A DNA stretch of 64,000 nt from Denitrovibrio sp. (GCA_002869185.1 PKTN01000005.1:310001-374000); one strand, 5' to 3'; numbered from the stretch's first letter, positions 19,427-33,561 are shown. Notes: generated by a model from the letters alone, not told the origin. Program-made: numbers and translations.

Positions 19427-20494
19427 ATGCCATCAGATGTATTCTTTTCTACTATAGATAGTAAAAAACATAAGTCTCCCTTACTTAAAATCAAAAAACT
19501 TATTAATAGATGTGCCCCAGAGAAGATGTTCAAAAAAGGTGATCTGGTGGCTATTAAAACACATTTTGGTGAATTTGGTAATACAGCTTTCTTGCGTCCT
19601 ATTTTTCTTAGACCTGTTATAGAAAAGCTAAACCACATCGGCACTAAGCCATATCTAACTGACACTAACACACTTTATGTTGGTATGCGCACTAACAGTG
19701 TTGACCATATCCATAACGCGACTATGAATGGTTTTAATTTCTCTACATTGCAAGTACCTGTAATTATTGCTGATGGTATGCGAGGTGACAATTCTGTCGA
19801 AGTAGATATTGACGGTGAACTACTCTCTTCAGTCAAACTTGCGTCTGATATAGTTACTGCTGACGGTATGGTTGTTGTTTCACATTTTAAAGGGCACGAA
19901 GTAACAGGCTTTGGTGGAGCTATTAAAAATCTCTCTATGGGTTGTTCATGCAGACAAGGAAAGCTAGATATGCATTCAGACTCACAACCTAATGTGGTTG
20001 CTGACCTTTGTACTTCATGTGGAAGATGTCTCTCTTATTGTGCCTCTAACGCCATAGATATGACCCCTACCGCATTTATCAGTGATAAGTGTACTGGTTG
20101 CGCTATGTGCATAAGTGTTTGCCCACAGGGCGCTATACACATCAACTGGGATGCTTCATCTACATCCACACAAACCAAGATGGCTGAGTATGCTGCTGGA
20201 GTTGTAAAAGCTCTTGATGGAAATTTGATCTATTTAAGTATTATTCTATCTGTCTCTCCAGCTTGTGATTGTTATCCTGGAAATGATAGACCTGTAGTTG
20301 GTGATATTGGTTTCGCCGCTTCAACTGACCCAGTTGCCCTCGATAGAGCTTGTATGGATATGGTGACTAAGGCTCATGGTGGCACAGATCCTTTTCAAGA
20401 ACGCTACCCACAAGTAGAATCTAGTATACAGCTGTCCCATGCTGAAAAGATGGGACTAGGTACTCACGATTACAAACTCATTACTGTTGAATGA
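19427..20494 (+). CDS. DUF362 protein with two [4Fe-4S] clusters
   Basis: A 355-residue DUF362-family protein. The DUF362 domain is split: about 30-185 (IKTHFGEFGNTAFLRP, VVVSHFKGHEVTGFGGAIKNLSMG) and about 255-350 (DPVALDRACMDM). Between them sits a bacterial ferredoxin insert with two cluster motifs, CTSCGRCLSYCASNAI and CTGCAMCISVCPQGAI. Family members are redox proteins of uncertain substrate. The gene is divergent from the nitroreductase with a gap of 54 bases and has GGAG before its ATG. Confidence 0.88.
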   Translation: MPSDVFFSTIDSKKHKSPLLKIKKLINRCAPEKMFKKGDLVAIKTHFGEFGNTAFLRPIFLRPVIEKLNHIGTKPYLTDTNTLYVGMRTNSVDHIHNATMNGFNFSTLQVPVIIADGMRGDNSVEVDIDGELLSSVKLASDIVTADGMVVVSHFKGHEVTGFGGAIKNLSMGCSCRQGKLDMHSDSQPNVVADLCTSCGRCLSYCASNAIDMTPTAFISDKCTGCAMCISVCPQGAIHINWDASSTSTQTKMAEYAAGVVKALDGNLIYLSIILSVSPACDCYPGNDRPVVGDIGFAASTDPVALDRACMDMVTKAHGGTDPFQERYPQVESSIQLSHAEKMGLGTHDYKLITVE

Positions 20495-20495
20495 T

Positions 20496-21929
20496 CTAGT
20501 TAACTAGTTTCCTAATCTTTTTTGATGTAACAATTTTATATGCTTCAAGATCACGTGTTGTCTTACCTTCATCCAGTGATTTTATACCTGTAAGGTACTC
20601 TGTCAGGAAAGATGGATTTTTTATCTTTTCCATGAATAAGACTAAATCATAACCTAGCATGTCATTAATTGTAGGGAGCTTATTGTAGTCACTGTAATAT
20701 TCTTGATTAAACGACTCTATTTTCGAATTACCAAGCAACAGTACTTCTGTAACAACATAGGCACCTCTAAAATACTCGATATATTCTTGATTAAAAAATA
20801 GCTTTCCAAAGCCTTCGACAGCACATGCAATTATGCTTTTATCAGGTTTCTCTGAGTAGAATCTAAGGAATGGAACTATCTTAACTAGTTGTTTTTCATC
20901 ACCTGCAACAGCAAATGATATAGTAGCATCTTCACCTAACTCTTCTTTTATTGTCTTAAGAGTGCTTTGAAAACCTTCATCCTCAACACTAAACTTATAT
21001 ACTTTAATGTCAGTGTCTCTATACTTATCCTCTATCTCAACTGCCTTCTCGTATAGTTCAGGTGTGTACCCGAGCACTAGATTAAGTCCACCATTTAGCA
21101 TTGCTAGATTTACTGCTTCTTCAAAGACCTTATCCATCTCAAGACCAAATTCAAACAGACCAGTCTTTGAGGTGATTATTTTTGATTCTGCATCTAGCTT
21201 GAAATCATAATCAGTACGTTCTCCTGAGAAATCTACTTCTACGTCTAAACCCAGTTTACTCACAGAATATAGCATCGCTTCAATAAGCTGTGGATCTTTT
21301 TCGGCTGAACCAACACTCACCACTATCTTTTCCATTAGTGGTTGACCTTCTACCTGCTCATCTACCCTTTTTGGCTCTTCAAAAATCTCTATCTCTATCT
21401 CAGATTCACCAGCAGGTTCTTCCAGCACTACACAGTCTTTTACTGAATCGTCATTAATTATCTTCTGCTCTTGTGCACAATAATGTTTAAATGCTTTTGT
21501 TGCTATTGCGTCCATGTCTACTGTCTTTAGATATTCCAGTTCTGTTTCCGCTACAGCCTCGTCACTAGATTTGACTGCTGCGTCATGTAACCAGAGATGC
21601 CCTGATATTTTAGTAAAACGATCGAGGTAACTATCATCCAAATTATTTTTAAGGAGCTTGTACCCCTCTTCTAAATTTTCATTTCGCACATAATGCCTTC
21701 CGAGGATCAAACCAGCTGTCATAGATGCTGACTTATCATCAGACGTCATAAGTTCTTTCATCTTTCTGATATCGGATCTTGTCAGATTTTTTACAGCATA
21801 ATATTCACGATTAAAAAGCCTTAACGGCTCCTCTTTTTGTATCTGTAGTTCGTTAGCGCAACCTACCAGCATCGCCAGAGCGGTTAATAATAGTATAAGT
21901 TCTCTGAATCGGTGTTTCATATCTGACAT
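20496..21929 (-). CDS. LpoA-like lipoprotein with periplasmic-binding fold
   Basis: A 477-residue predicted lipoprotein (lipobox LAMLVGC, Cys about residue 24). Residues about 45-155 look like helical TPR-type repeats, then comes an acidic linker (about 165-200) and a C-terminal domain resembling type I periplasmic-binding proteins (LNLVLGYTPELYEKAVEI, ISFAVAGDEKQLVKIVPFLR, RGAYVVTEVL). This arrangement recalls LpoA-type activators of penicillin-binding proteins, but I cannot assign that role with certainty. The ATG at 21929 has GGAG seven bases upstream and lies inside the end of rsmG, giving a 77-base overlap in another frame. Confidence 0.65.
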   Translation of the reverse strand: MSDMKHRFRELILLLTALAMLVGCANELQIQKEEPLRLFNREYYAVKNLTRSDIRKMKELMTSDDKSASMTAGLILGRHYVRNENLEEGYKLLKNNLDDSYLDRFTKISGHLWLHDAAVKSSDEAVAETELEYLKTVDMDAIATKAFKHYCAQEQKIINDDSVKDCVVLEEPAGESEIEIEIFEEPKRVDEQVEGQPLMEKIVVSVGSAEKDPQLIEAMLYSVSKLGLDVEVDFSGERTDYDFKLDAESKIITSKTGLFEFGLEMDKVFEEAVNLAMLNGGLNLVLGYTPELYEKAVEIEDKYRDTDIKVYKFSVEDEGFQSTLKTIKEELGEDATISFAVAGDEKQLVKIVPFLRFYSEKPDKSIIACAVEGFGKLFFNQEYIEYFRGAYVVTEVLLLGNSKIESFNQEYYSDYNKLPTINDMLGYDLVLFMEKIKNPSFLTEYLTGIKSLDEGKTTRDLEAYKIVTSKKIRKLVN

Positions 21930-22473
21930 TTATGTACTCCAGTTTTTTGTTTATTAATGATACTTTTGCGTCAAACAGTTCGTCCCTGACCTGTTGCCCC
22001 TTATATAGTACCCATATACAATCCTTATCGGCTAACTTTATCGTAAAGTTAATCATTTGGTCAACTTTAGCGACACCACGAGAAAGAATTGTTTCAAATT
22101 TTCTATTTCGTATATTTTCACATCTAGATGTTATAACTTCAACATTCTCAAGCCCTAGCTCTGCTACAGCATCTTCTAAGAATTTACATTTTTTTGCGAC
22201 ACTGTCTATCAAACTAAATTTTAGCTCAGGATACATTATTGCTAGTATGACTCCTGGAAATCCGCCACCGGTTCCAATATCTGCAACTCTACCTTGCAGT
22301 ATTTTTTCGTGCTTTGTAAACAACAAGAAGCTGTCTAATACATGCTTACGATAGAAATCCTCTCTATCTTTTATCCTAGTCAGATTAAGCGTTGCATTTA
22401 GGTGTATCTGGTAAAACTTTTCAATTAGGTCTAGTTTCTTATCTGTAAAATCATAGTAATCTTTGATTATCAT
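21853..22473 (-). CDS. rsmG: 16S rRNA (guanine527-N7)-methyltransferase
   Basis: RsmG (GidB) methylates G527 of 16S rRNA using S-adenosylmethionine. The 206-residue protein has the SAM motif DIGTGGGFPGVILAI, SLIDSVAKKCKFLE and SRGVAKVDQMINF. It follows mnmG with a 4-base ATGA overlap, the classic mnmE-mnmG-rsmG arrangement. Its last 77 bases overlap the lipoprotein gene in a different frame. The end (IQRTYTIINR) still resembles the family's C-terminal strand, so the overlap looks genuine. parA and parB, which often follow rsmG, are not present here. Confidence 0.95.
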   Translation of the reverse strand: MIIKDYYDFTDKKLDLIEKFYQIHLNATLNLTRIKDREDFYRKHVLDSFLLFTKHEKILQGRVADIGTGGGFPGVILAIMYPELKFSLIDSVAKKCKFLEDAVAELGLENVEVITSRCENIRNRKFETILSRGVAKVDQMINFTIKLADKDCIWVLYKGQQVRDELFDAKVSLINKKLEYINVRYETPIQRTYTIINRSGDAGRLR

Positions 22474-24329
22474 TTCTTACCCATTATATATATATGCAGC
22501 AATGATACTGCTGCTGGTGTCATTCCCTTAATCCTACTCGCTTGCCCTAGTGTAGCTGGTTTAATGCTAGTCAGCTTCTCTTTATACTCCCTGCGTAGGC
22601 TATGGATCTCGTTGTAGTCTATATCATCAGGAAGCTTTACATTTTCTATCTTTTTAAATCTTTCTATCTCTAACTTCTGCTTATCTATGTATCCTTCGTA
22701 CTTAACAGCTATTTCGACTTGCTCTGATAACTTTTCATCATCAAGACCACCGAACATTTCTTTAATATCAGTATATTTCATCTCTGGTCTTCGAAGTAGG
22801 TCTTTTACTGTTATCCCACTTCTTGGTTCCATTCCGTATTTTTCAAGCTTTTCTATATTTTCTTTATTAGGGTTAACCCATATACTTCCAAGTCTCGCTA
22901 CCTCTGCCTCGAATATCTCGTTTTCTGCAAGGAACCTATCATACCTTGTCTTAGAAATAAGACCTAGCTTGTAGCCCTTCTCTAAAAGTCGTGTCTCTGC
23001 ATTGTCTTCTCTTAACCATAATCTGAATTCAGCCCTAGACGAGAACATACGATACGGCTCATCTACACCCTTATTCACAAGGTCATCGCACATAACACCA
23101 ATATAGCTTTCATCACGCTTTATTATCATCGGTTCTTTATTATCTATTGCGAGTACTGCGTTAACACCAGCTACCAAACCCTGAGCTGCTGCCTCTTCAT
23201 ATCCACTTGTTCCATTAAGCTGACCTGTAAAGTATAGCCCCTTGATAGACTTCGTTTCCATAGTCGGGTTGAGTGCTGTTGGTTGTACAAAATCATACTC
23301 AATAGCGTATGCAGGTCGAACAAACTCTACATTCTCAAGCCCAGGAACAGACCTATACATAGCTATCTGTACGTCTATCGGTAGCGAAGATGAGAACCCA
23401 TTCGCATAGTACTCTCTAGATTTCAGTCCTTCAGGCTCTAAGAATATTTGATGTCTTTCTTTTTCAGGGAACTTTTTAACTTTATCCTCTATAGATGGGC
23501 AGTATCTAGGTCCTACACCTTGGATAACGCCACCATACAGAGGTGACCTATGCATACTTGATCTAATTATTTCGTGAGTCTTTTCGTTAGTATATGTAAT
23601 AAAGCATGGTACCTGCGGAAGAATTATTTTTGATGTTTCGAATGAGAATGGTTTTGGAGGAAAATCACCCGGTTGCTCCTCTACCTTTGAGAAATCGATA
23701 GTACCTACATCAAGCCTTGCTGGAGTCCCTGTTTTCAAGCGTTCAGTAACAAATCCGTTCTTATGGAGCGAATCGACCAGCTCTATAGAGGCAAATTCAT
23801 TCATCCTTCCTGCACTATAATTACTATCACCTACATGAATCAATCCTTTCAAGAAGGTTCCAGTGGATAAAATCACCTTTTTAGCTTTGTACAGCATGCC
23901 AATATCGTTTACCACACCAATGATTTCACCATCTTTGGACTCTATGCCGTGAATCATAGCCTGTTTCAGGTCTAATTTGTCCTGATGCATTATAACTTCT
24001 AGCATTCTCTGGCGATAAAGCTCTTTATCCGCTTGGGCACGGCTACTTCTGACAGCAGGACCTTTTTTCATGTTCAAAACACGAAATTGTATCCCTGTCT
24101 CATCAATATTCTTCGCCATCTCCCCACCAAGGGCATCTATATCTTTGACAATATTACCTTTTGCAAGCCCACCAATAGCAGGATTACAGCTCATCTGTGC
24201 CAAAGATTCCACCGAAATTGTAAATAGCAGCGTATCAGCACCCATTCTAGCAGAAGCGAGAGCCGCCTCGCACCCGGCATGACCTGCACCAACCACTATC
24301 ACATCATACGTTTTTCCATACTCAAGCAT
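22470..24329 (-). CDS. mnmG: tRNA modification enzyme MnmG (GidA)
   Basis: MnmG works with MnmE to add the carboxymethylaminomethyl group to U34 of certain tRNAs. The 619-residue FAD protein has DVIVVGAGHAGCEAALA (FAD-binding), SCNPAIGGLAKG, RAQADKELYR, GTFLKGLIHVG, TGQLNGTSGYEEAAAQGL and the C-terminal helical MnmE-binding part ending RIKGMTPAAVSLLHIY. The family length is normal. It lies downstream of mnmE with a parS site in the gap, and overlaps rsmG by 4 bases. Confidence 0.96.
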   Translation of the reverse strand: MLEYGKTYDVIVVGAGHAGCEAALASARMGADTLLFTISVESLAQMSCNPAIGGLAKGNIVKDIDALGGEMAKNIDETGIQFRVLNMKKGPAVRSSRAQADKELYRQRMLEVIMHQDKLDLKQAMIHGIESKDGEIIGVVNDIGMLYKAKKVILSTGTFLKGLIHVGDSNYSAGRMNEFASIELVDSLHKNGFVTERLKTGTPARLDVGTIDFSKVEEQPGDFPPKPFSFETSKIILPQVPCFITYTNEKTHEIIRSSMHRSPLYGGVIQGVGPRYCPSIEDKVKKFPEKERHQIFLEPEGLKSREYYANGFSSSLPIDVQIAMYRSVPGLENVEFVRPAYAIEYDFVQPTALNPTMETKSIKGLYFTGQLNGTSGYEEAAAQGLVAGVNAVLAIDNKEPMIIKRDESYIGVMCDDLVNKGVDEPYRMFSSRAEFRLWLREDNAETRLLEKGYKLGLISKTRYDRFLAENEIFEAEVARLGSIWVNPNKENIEKLEKYGMEPRSGITVKDLLRRPEMKYTDIKEMFGGLDDEKLSEQVEIAVKYEGYIDKQKLEIERFKKIENVKLPDDIDYNEIHSLRREYKEKLTSIKPATLGQASRIKGMTPAAVSLLHIYIMGKK

Positions 24330-24350
24330 AATACACCTATATATCCATCA

Positions 24351-24366
24351 TGTTTCACGTGAAACA
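24351..24366. other. parS centromere site (perfect)
   Basis: TGTTTCACGTGAAACA is an exact copy of the conserved 16-bp bacterial parS palindrome bound by ParB (Spo0J). It sits in the 66-base gap between mnmE and mnmG, near dnaN-recF-gyrBA, as expected for an origin-proximal site. ParB loading here would organise origin segregation and SMC recruitment. parAB themselves are outside the window. Confidence 0.95.
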
Positions 24367-24395
24367 TTAAACTTTTCCACAAAATATAAAATAAT

Positions 24396-25709
24396 TTATT
24401 TCCCAATGCAGAAACTATCAAAAATATTGGAAAGAATGTCTTCTGTATATGACATTCCAGTAATTTCTGACAACAATCTTAGAGAAGAATTAAGTTCGAA
24501 CTCGAAAACGTCAAAATCTATCTCAGTATATTCACAAAGTCTATTTATAGACTCCAATATCTGATCAAAAAATGATTTTTGACGCTCAGTAACCATAACA
24601 GACTTACTAAACATCTCAGCATCAGACTGTGCTATAAAATTTTCGCACAGCTTTATAAACAGATCCATATTAGTACCCTGCTTAACCGAGATGTTACAAT
24701 CCACATCTATATCAGTAAGAACATTTTGAGTATCACACTTATTAGAAACGACAATCCTAGATAAATCATTGGTAATACTTAAGACATTCTCATCCTCAGC
24801 GTCTAGCACTCTAGAAGAATCAAGAAGTACAATTACAAGATCAGCATCCTCAATTAGCTCTAAAGTCTTGTCAATACCAGCTTTTTCAATAGCATTATCA
24901 GTAAACCTCATACCAGCAGTATCAACAAGGGAAATTGGAACACCTCCCAATACAAATGAGGATTCTATATAATCCCTAGTGGTTCCTGCCACCTCAGATA
25001 CAAGAGCCCTGTCCTCTTTTAATAGATAATTCATAAGAGAAGATTTTCCAGTGTTAGGTTTTCCTACGATAGATATACGAAATCCATCACGCAATATTTT
25101 ATGTGAAACATATGACGAAATGATCTGTGAGACCTCTATTTGCAAGCGATTAAGGTTTTTAAAGACGATTTCATGATGTGCTTCAGCTATATCCTCCTCA
25201 GGGAAGTCTATATGCGCCTCAACGATAGTAAGTATATTGATAAACAAAGACCTTAGAGAATTTATTTCTTGCTTCATAGAGCCTCTCAGCTGGTCAAAAG
25301 AATAGTCAATTCCCTTTTTTGTTTTGGAATCTATCAGCTCTGCAACTGATTCAGCCTGAGTAAGATCCATTTTTCCATTTAGAAACGCTCGCTTTGTAAA
25401 TTCGCCAGGTTCGGCTCCCCTAAAATTGAGCCGTTCTAAATCTTGAAAAACCGAAGAAATGATTAATGGGTTTCCATGGAAGGATATTTCGACAACATCC
25501 TCACCAGTATAAGATGCGGGCCCTTTAAAATATGTCACTAAGACATCATCTCTAACAGACCCGCTATAATTAGAATTATATACTTTTCGAGGTTCTAGAT
25601 CCTTTATCCCCAAGCGATCAAACACCTGACAAGCATCAGACCCAGAAATGCGAACAACAATAACTGCTGAAGGAATCAGCGGACTCAGTGCCGCATATAT
25701 AGTATCCAT
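24396..25709 (-). CDS. mnmE: tRNA modification GTPase MnmE (TrmE)
   Basis: MnmE is the GTPase partner of MnmG in tRNA U34 modification. The 437-residue protein has the N-terminal formyl-THF domain (DTIYAALSPL..AVIVVRISG), a helical domain, an inserted G domain (G1 GKPNTGKSS, AGTTRDYIE, G3 DTAGMR, G4 NKCD) and the invariant C-terminus FCIGK, whose cysteine is conserved. Upstream is folD. Between mnmE and mnmG lies parS. No disruption is seen. Confidence 0.95.
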   Translation of the reverse strand: MDTIYAALSPLIPSAVIVVRISGSDACQVFDRLGIKDLEPRKVYNSNYSGSVRDDVLVTYFKGPASYTGEDVVEISFHGNPLIISSVFQDLERLNFRGAEPGEFTKRAFLNGKMDLTQAESVAELIDSKTKKGIDYSFDQLRGSMKQEINSLRSLFINILTIVEAHIDFPEEDIAEAHHEIVFKNLNRLQIEVSQIISSYVSHKILRDGFRISIVGKPNTGKSSLMNYLLKEDRALVSEVAGTTRDYIESSFVLGGVPISLVDTAGMRFTDNAIEKAGIDKTLELIEDADLVIVLLDSSRVLDAEDENVLSITNDLSRIVVSNKCDTQNVLTDIDVDCNISVKQGTNMDLFIKLCENFIAQSDAEMFSKSVMVTERQKSFFDQILESINRLCEYTEIDFDVFEFELNSSLRLLSEITGMSYTEDILSNIFDSFCIGK

Positions 25710-25781
25710 GATATTAATTAAGTTTAGTCTTGTTGCACATCATAGCAACAAAGTTGATTTTCATAATATTATATTAAGTAA

Positions 25782-26630
25782 CTATAAAGTACTTTCAAAC
25801 GCCTTCATAGTGTTAGCAAGAAGCATAGCAATTGTCATAGGACCCACGCCACCAGGGACAGGAGTAATATGGCTAGCTTTAGCTGCAACCTCATCGAATG
25901 CAACGTCACCACATAACTTACCATCATCTTTACGGTTCATACCAACATCTATCACAACAGCGCCCTCTTTAACGAAGTCTGCAGTTACGTACTCAGCCCT
26001 ACCTATAGCAGCGACGATAATATCAGCCTGTTTACATACATCAGCGATATTCTTAGTACGTGAGTGACAAACAGTAACAGTACAGTTAGCTTTTGTAAGT
26101 AATGTTGCCATTGGTTTACCAACTATGTTACTACGTCCTATAACTACAGCTGATTTACCTGATGTTTCAATTCCATACTATTCAAAGAACTTAGTACATC
26201 CATAAGGTGTACAAGGGAAGAGTGTGTCGTCACCTATATTCATAAGACCAACGTTAAAGGGATGAAAACCATCAACATCTTTTTTAGGGTCTATGGCATA
26301 AAGCACTTCGTTCTCAACTATCTGGTCATGGAGAGGAAGCTGTACAAGTATACCGTTTATAGTGTCATCATTATTATATTCATTAACTACAGAAAGGAGT
26401 TCCTCTGTTGTAGTAGTTGCTGGCATTCTGTTAACGATAGACTTATAGCCTGCTTCTTCACAAGCCTTGTTCTTCATCCTAACATATACCTGACTAGCTG
26501 CATCCTCGCCAACTAGTACTACCGCAAGACCAGGAACACGCCCTGTCTTAGTTTTATAATCCTCAACCTTAGTCTTGAGTTCCGCTCTCACCTTCGCCGC
26601 TAAGGCCTTCCCGTCCATCAGTGTCGCCAT
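25782..26630 (-). pseudogene. folD: Methylenetetrahydrofolate dehydrogenase/cyclohydrolase, interrupted by one TAG
   Basis: FolD interconverts 5,10-methylene- and 10-formyl-tetrahydrofolate and is usually essential. The 849-base frame would give 282 residues with YVRMKNKACEEAGY (catalytic Lys), ILVQLPL, DVDGFHPFNVG, PCTPYG and, after the lesion, [13 protein letters not shown] and [10 protein letters not shown]. Codon 151 (26178-26180) is TAG, between the two domains ([16 protein letters not shown]), where relatives carry a charged residue. A second oddity is LPLHDQI at codon 101 where LPLP is the rule. The start overlaps the gyrA end by 62 bases. Without readthrough the NADP-binding half is lost. 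Confidence 0.9.
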
Positions 26631-29055
26631 GAAGTGTACCCTCTTTAATTACTGCAAATGCTATTATTTCGTCGTCCCCGATATCCATAAGCTTAACACC
26701 CATAGTGTCTCTACCCATAGTTGAAATACCAGAAGCTTCGATTCTTATTGTTTTACCCGATCTAGTGATGATCATCACATCATCATTCTCAGTTACTTGT
26801 TTTGATCCACAAACATAACCAGTCTTAGGACTGATTCTGCATAGCTTGATACCTTTACCACCACGTGTCTGGAGTCTGTACTCCCCAACAGGAGTTCTCT
26901 TACCAAAACCACCAGCAGTAACAGCAAGTATATGTGGAGCTCCAGTGAGAACCTCCATACTAACAAGCTCGTCACGCATTTCTAAATTAATACCACGAAC
27001 ACCACTAGTGCTTCTACCCATAGGTCTTGCATCTGTTGATGAGAACTGGATAGTCTTACCTAGTCTTGATGAAAGAATAACTGTATCCTCATCAGTTGTG
27101 ATATCAGCTGTAACTATCTCATCCCCTTCACGAAGTTTAATAGCGACAATTCCGCTTCTACCGCTACGGAAATCATCAAGGGATGTCTTCTTAATGACAC
27201 CATCTTTAGTAGCAAAGAAAAGATATTTATCCTGAATCTCTGCTGGCATAGCAAGTACTGATTCAACAAACTCATTTGGTTCAAGTGTTAGCAAGTTAGA
27301 GATATGTCTACCCTTTGCATCACGCATAGCCTCAGGGAGAGTATATACTTTAAGGTAATGAACTTTACCAGTATTAGTAAAGAACATAAGCCTTGTGTGA
27401 TTAGTTGTAACGATGATTCTTTCAACGAAATCTTCCTCTTTACTTCCAGCACCCGTCTTACCTTTACCGCCACGTTTTTGAGCAACATAGCTTGAAAGGA
27501 GAGTAGATTTAATATAACCCTGATGAGTCATAGTAACTACTTTCTCAGTATTAGGAATAAGGTCTTCGTCTTCGAATTCCTGAAGACCAGGTGCGATCTC
27601 AGTCCTTCTTTCATCACCATATTTATCAAGAATTTCTTGTAGCTCGTCATTAATGATTCCCATCATTACAGACCTGTTACCAAGAATGCTTTTATAGAAT
27701 TCGATATCTTTCAGTGTAGATTCATACTCATCTCTAAGCTTTTCTATCTCAAGACCAGTAAGCTTCTGGAGTCTTAACTCAAGAATTGACTGTGCTTGAA
27801 TTTCAGAAAAACCAAATTTATCACAAAGATTTATCTTAGCTGACGCTGTGTCTTTTGATGCTTTAATTGTTTTGATTACTTCATCAATATTCTCAACAGC
27901 TTTAATGAGTCCCTCTAAAATGTGAAGTCTGGCTTCAGCTTTTCTAAGAAGGAATTGTGTTCTACGTGTAACAACTGTCACTCTATGCTTAATAAATTCT
28001 TCAAGAATCTGCAGGAGTGAAAGTGTTTGTGGTTTACCATCAACAATAGCAACCATATTAAAACCGAAAGAGGTCTGTAGCTGAGTAAACTTATAAAGCC
28101 TATTGAGAACAACATCTGCATTCTCACCCTTTTTAAGCTCTATTACAACTCTAATACCATCTTTATCTGACTCATCTCTGAGATCAGTAATACCAGTTAC
28201 CTTTTTATCACGAACAAGTTCAGCGATTTTTTCGATCATATTAGCCTTGTTTACAAGGTAAGGGATCTCGCGAACAACGATCACAGGTTTTCCAGTTTTA
28301 GTCTCTTCGAATAGAATTTTAGCTCTGATTGTAATAGAACCACGACCTGTCTTATAGGCTTCCATAGTAGCTTTGCTACCCATGATTATACCCGAAGTAG
28401 GGAAGTCAGGACCCTTAACGATACTACCGATAATGTCCTCAGCAGTATATCCAGGGTTGTCTATCATAAACTTAAGAGCTGTAATAATTTCAGTAATGTT
28501 ATGTGGTGGGATGTTAGTAGCCATACCAACAGCAATACCACTAGTTCCGTTAACGAGAAGAGCAGGAATTCTAGTTGGTAGAACAACTGGCTCCATCATA
28601 GAACCGTCATAGTTTTCTGCGTAATCGACAGTATCTTTATCAAGGTCAGTAAGAAGATCATCAGCTATCTTAGCCAATTTAATCTCCGTATACCTCATAG
28701 CCGCAGCAGAGTCACCATCAACAGAACCAAAGTTACCCTGACCATCGATCAAAGGGTACCTAAGTGAGAAATCCTGAGCCATACGAACGAGTGTATCGTA
28801 AACAGCAGAGTCACCGTGTGGGTGATACTTACCAATTACGTCACCGACGATACGAGCCGATTTCTTATATGACTTATTATAGTGTACACCCATCTCACTC
28901 ATAGAGAAGAGAACACGTCTATGTACAGGTTTCAAACCGTCACGAACATCCGGAAGTGCACGTCCGACAATAACACTCATCGCGTAATCAAGGTATGAAT
29001 TCTGTACAGAATCCTCAATACTTATATCTACAATTTTACTTATATTTTCTGACAT
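26569..29055 (-). CDS. gyrA: DNA gyrase subunit A
   Basis: GyrA cuts and rejoins DNA in the gyrase tetramer. The 828-residue protein has the catalytic tyrosine in [11 protein letters not shown] (Tyr122), the quinolone-pocket segment [10 protein letters not shown] with Ser83 and Asp87 (the quinolone-sensitive type), the coiled-coil gate and the C-terminal beta-pinwheel with the GyrA box (QKRGGKGK). It follows gyrB after 9 bases. Its last 20 or so residues ([14 protein letters not shown]..) run into the folD reading frame, an unusually long overlap of 62 bases. Confidence 0.97.
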   Translation of the reverse strand: MSENISKIVDISIEDSVQNSYLDYAMSVIVGRALPDVRDGLKPVHRRVLFSMSEMGVHYNKSYKKSARIVGDVIGKYHPHGDSAVYDTLVRMAQDFSLRYPLIDGQGNFGSVDGDSAAAMRYTEIKLAKIADDLLTDLDKDTVDYAENYDGSMMEPVVLPTRIPALLVNGTSGIAVGMATNIPPHNITEIITALKFMIDNPGYTAEDIIGSIVKGPDFPTSGIIMGSKATMEAYKTGRGSITIRAKILFEETKTGKPVIVVREIPYLVNKANMIEKIAELVRDKKVTGITDLRDESDKDGIRVVIELKKGENADVVLNRLYKFTQLQTSFGFNMVAIVDGKPQTLSLLQILEEFIKHRVTVVTRRTQFLLRKAEARLHILEGLIKAVENIDEVIKTIKASKDTASAKINLCDKFGFSEIQAQSILELRLQKLTGLEIEKLRDEYESTLKDIEFYKSILGNRSVMMGIINDELQEILDKYGDERRTEIAPGLQEFEDEDLIPNTEKVVTMTHQGYIKSTLLSSYVAQKRGGKGKTGAGSKEEDFVERIIVTTNHTRLMFFTNTGKVHYLKVYTLPEAMRDAKGRHISNLLTLEPNEFVESVLAMPAEIQDKYLFFATKDGVIKKTSLDDFRSGRSGIVAIKLREGDEIVTADITTDEDTVILSSRLGKTIQFSSTDARPMGRSTSGVRGINLEMRDELVSMEVLTGAPHILAVTAGGFGKRTPVGEYRLQTRGGKGIKLCRISPKTGYVCGSKQVTENDDVMIITRSGKTIRIEASGISTMGRDTMGVKLMDIGDDEIIAFAVIKEGTLHGDTDGREGLSGEGESGTQD

Positions 29056-29064
29056 TTATATCAC

Positions 29065-32454
<3,390 letters not shown>

Positions 32455-32455
<1 letters not shown>

Positions 32456-33561
32456 TAGTACCTGTTGATTGAGATAGGTACCACAAGGTATTTATATTCG
32501 CCACTTTCAGGGAGAATAATAGCTGGATTACGCTCTCCCATCATTTGTAATTGAAAATAATCAGAGTCTATACTGCTTATCATCTCTGCTACATGTTTAG
32601 CGTTAAAAATAATATCAATAGGCTGACCTTCATATTCAAAATCTTCTATTGTTTCATTACCTGTACCATATTCGGTTTCTAATGAATAAACAGTAAGTGT
32701 TTCATCTTTAAATGAGAGAACAACACCGTGTGTGACTTCACTTGTAATAGCTGAAACTCTCTTAACTACATCTAAGAACTTAGTTCTGTTAAGTTTAGCT
32801 TTCATAGGAAAATCGTTAGTGAAAAGCTTAGTAATACTTTTAATATACTTCTCGATAAGTTTACTAAATATTTTGACTTCGCCTATTGTAAATACTATTT
32901 GTTTTCTATCTGTCTCAATCTCGACGTATTCAGATTGTTCTAGAATCTTCATAAGTTCCATTACAGTCTTTCTAGGAATATTTATCATAAATTCATTTGA
33001 ATATTCTTCGTCAAATTTTATACTGCTTGTTGCTATCCTTTGGAAATCAGCTGCTGATATCTCTAGCTTATCTCCATAGACTGCCATATGTGAGCCAGTA
33101 TATTCTATTTTAGATGCATCTGTTGAGATACAAAAACTAGTCTTTTTAAGAAGCTCATAAAGAAGTTCAGATTTAATCTTTAAATAGTACTCTGGAGTTA
33201 TCTCAGCCATAGTTGGAAATATCTCATGGCTTATAGTTGAAAGTTTAAAGGATGATTTACCAGAATCAATATTAATCTTAGATCCATCAAAGGTGAAATC
33301 AATTACAGAACCATCAGGTATCTCTTTTATAATATCTAAAAGTTTTTTACCTGATACTGTTGCAGTTCCTGTTTGTTCAACAGAGACTCCTACTTTACCA
33401 GAAAAGCCGACTTGCATATCTGTGGCTCTAAGTGTGACGCCATCACTTTCAGCATCGATTAGAATGTTTTGAAGAACAGTGTTCAGATTCTTTGGAGATG
33501 TAAAACTATTTGCATATTGAATGAAAGAATAGATCTCATCTTTTACAGCCTTAAAACGCAT
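32455..33561 (-). CDS. dnaN: DNA polymerase III beta clamp
   Basis: DnaN forms the sliding clamp that tethers polymerase III. The 368-residue protein has the three clamp domains and the family C-terminal block (NPAIILPESGEYKYLVVPI). It is first in dnaN-recF-gyrB-gyrA. dnaA, which usually precedes dnaN, is not in the window. A divergent tandem-Hfq gene lies upstream instead. Confidence 0.94.

Noticed and set aside
26178..26180. Selenocysteine or pyrrolysine insertion at the in-frame stops
   Set aside because: None is TGA, the sites are not active-site Cys or methyltransferase positions, and pyrrolysine would use only TAG while three of five are TAA.
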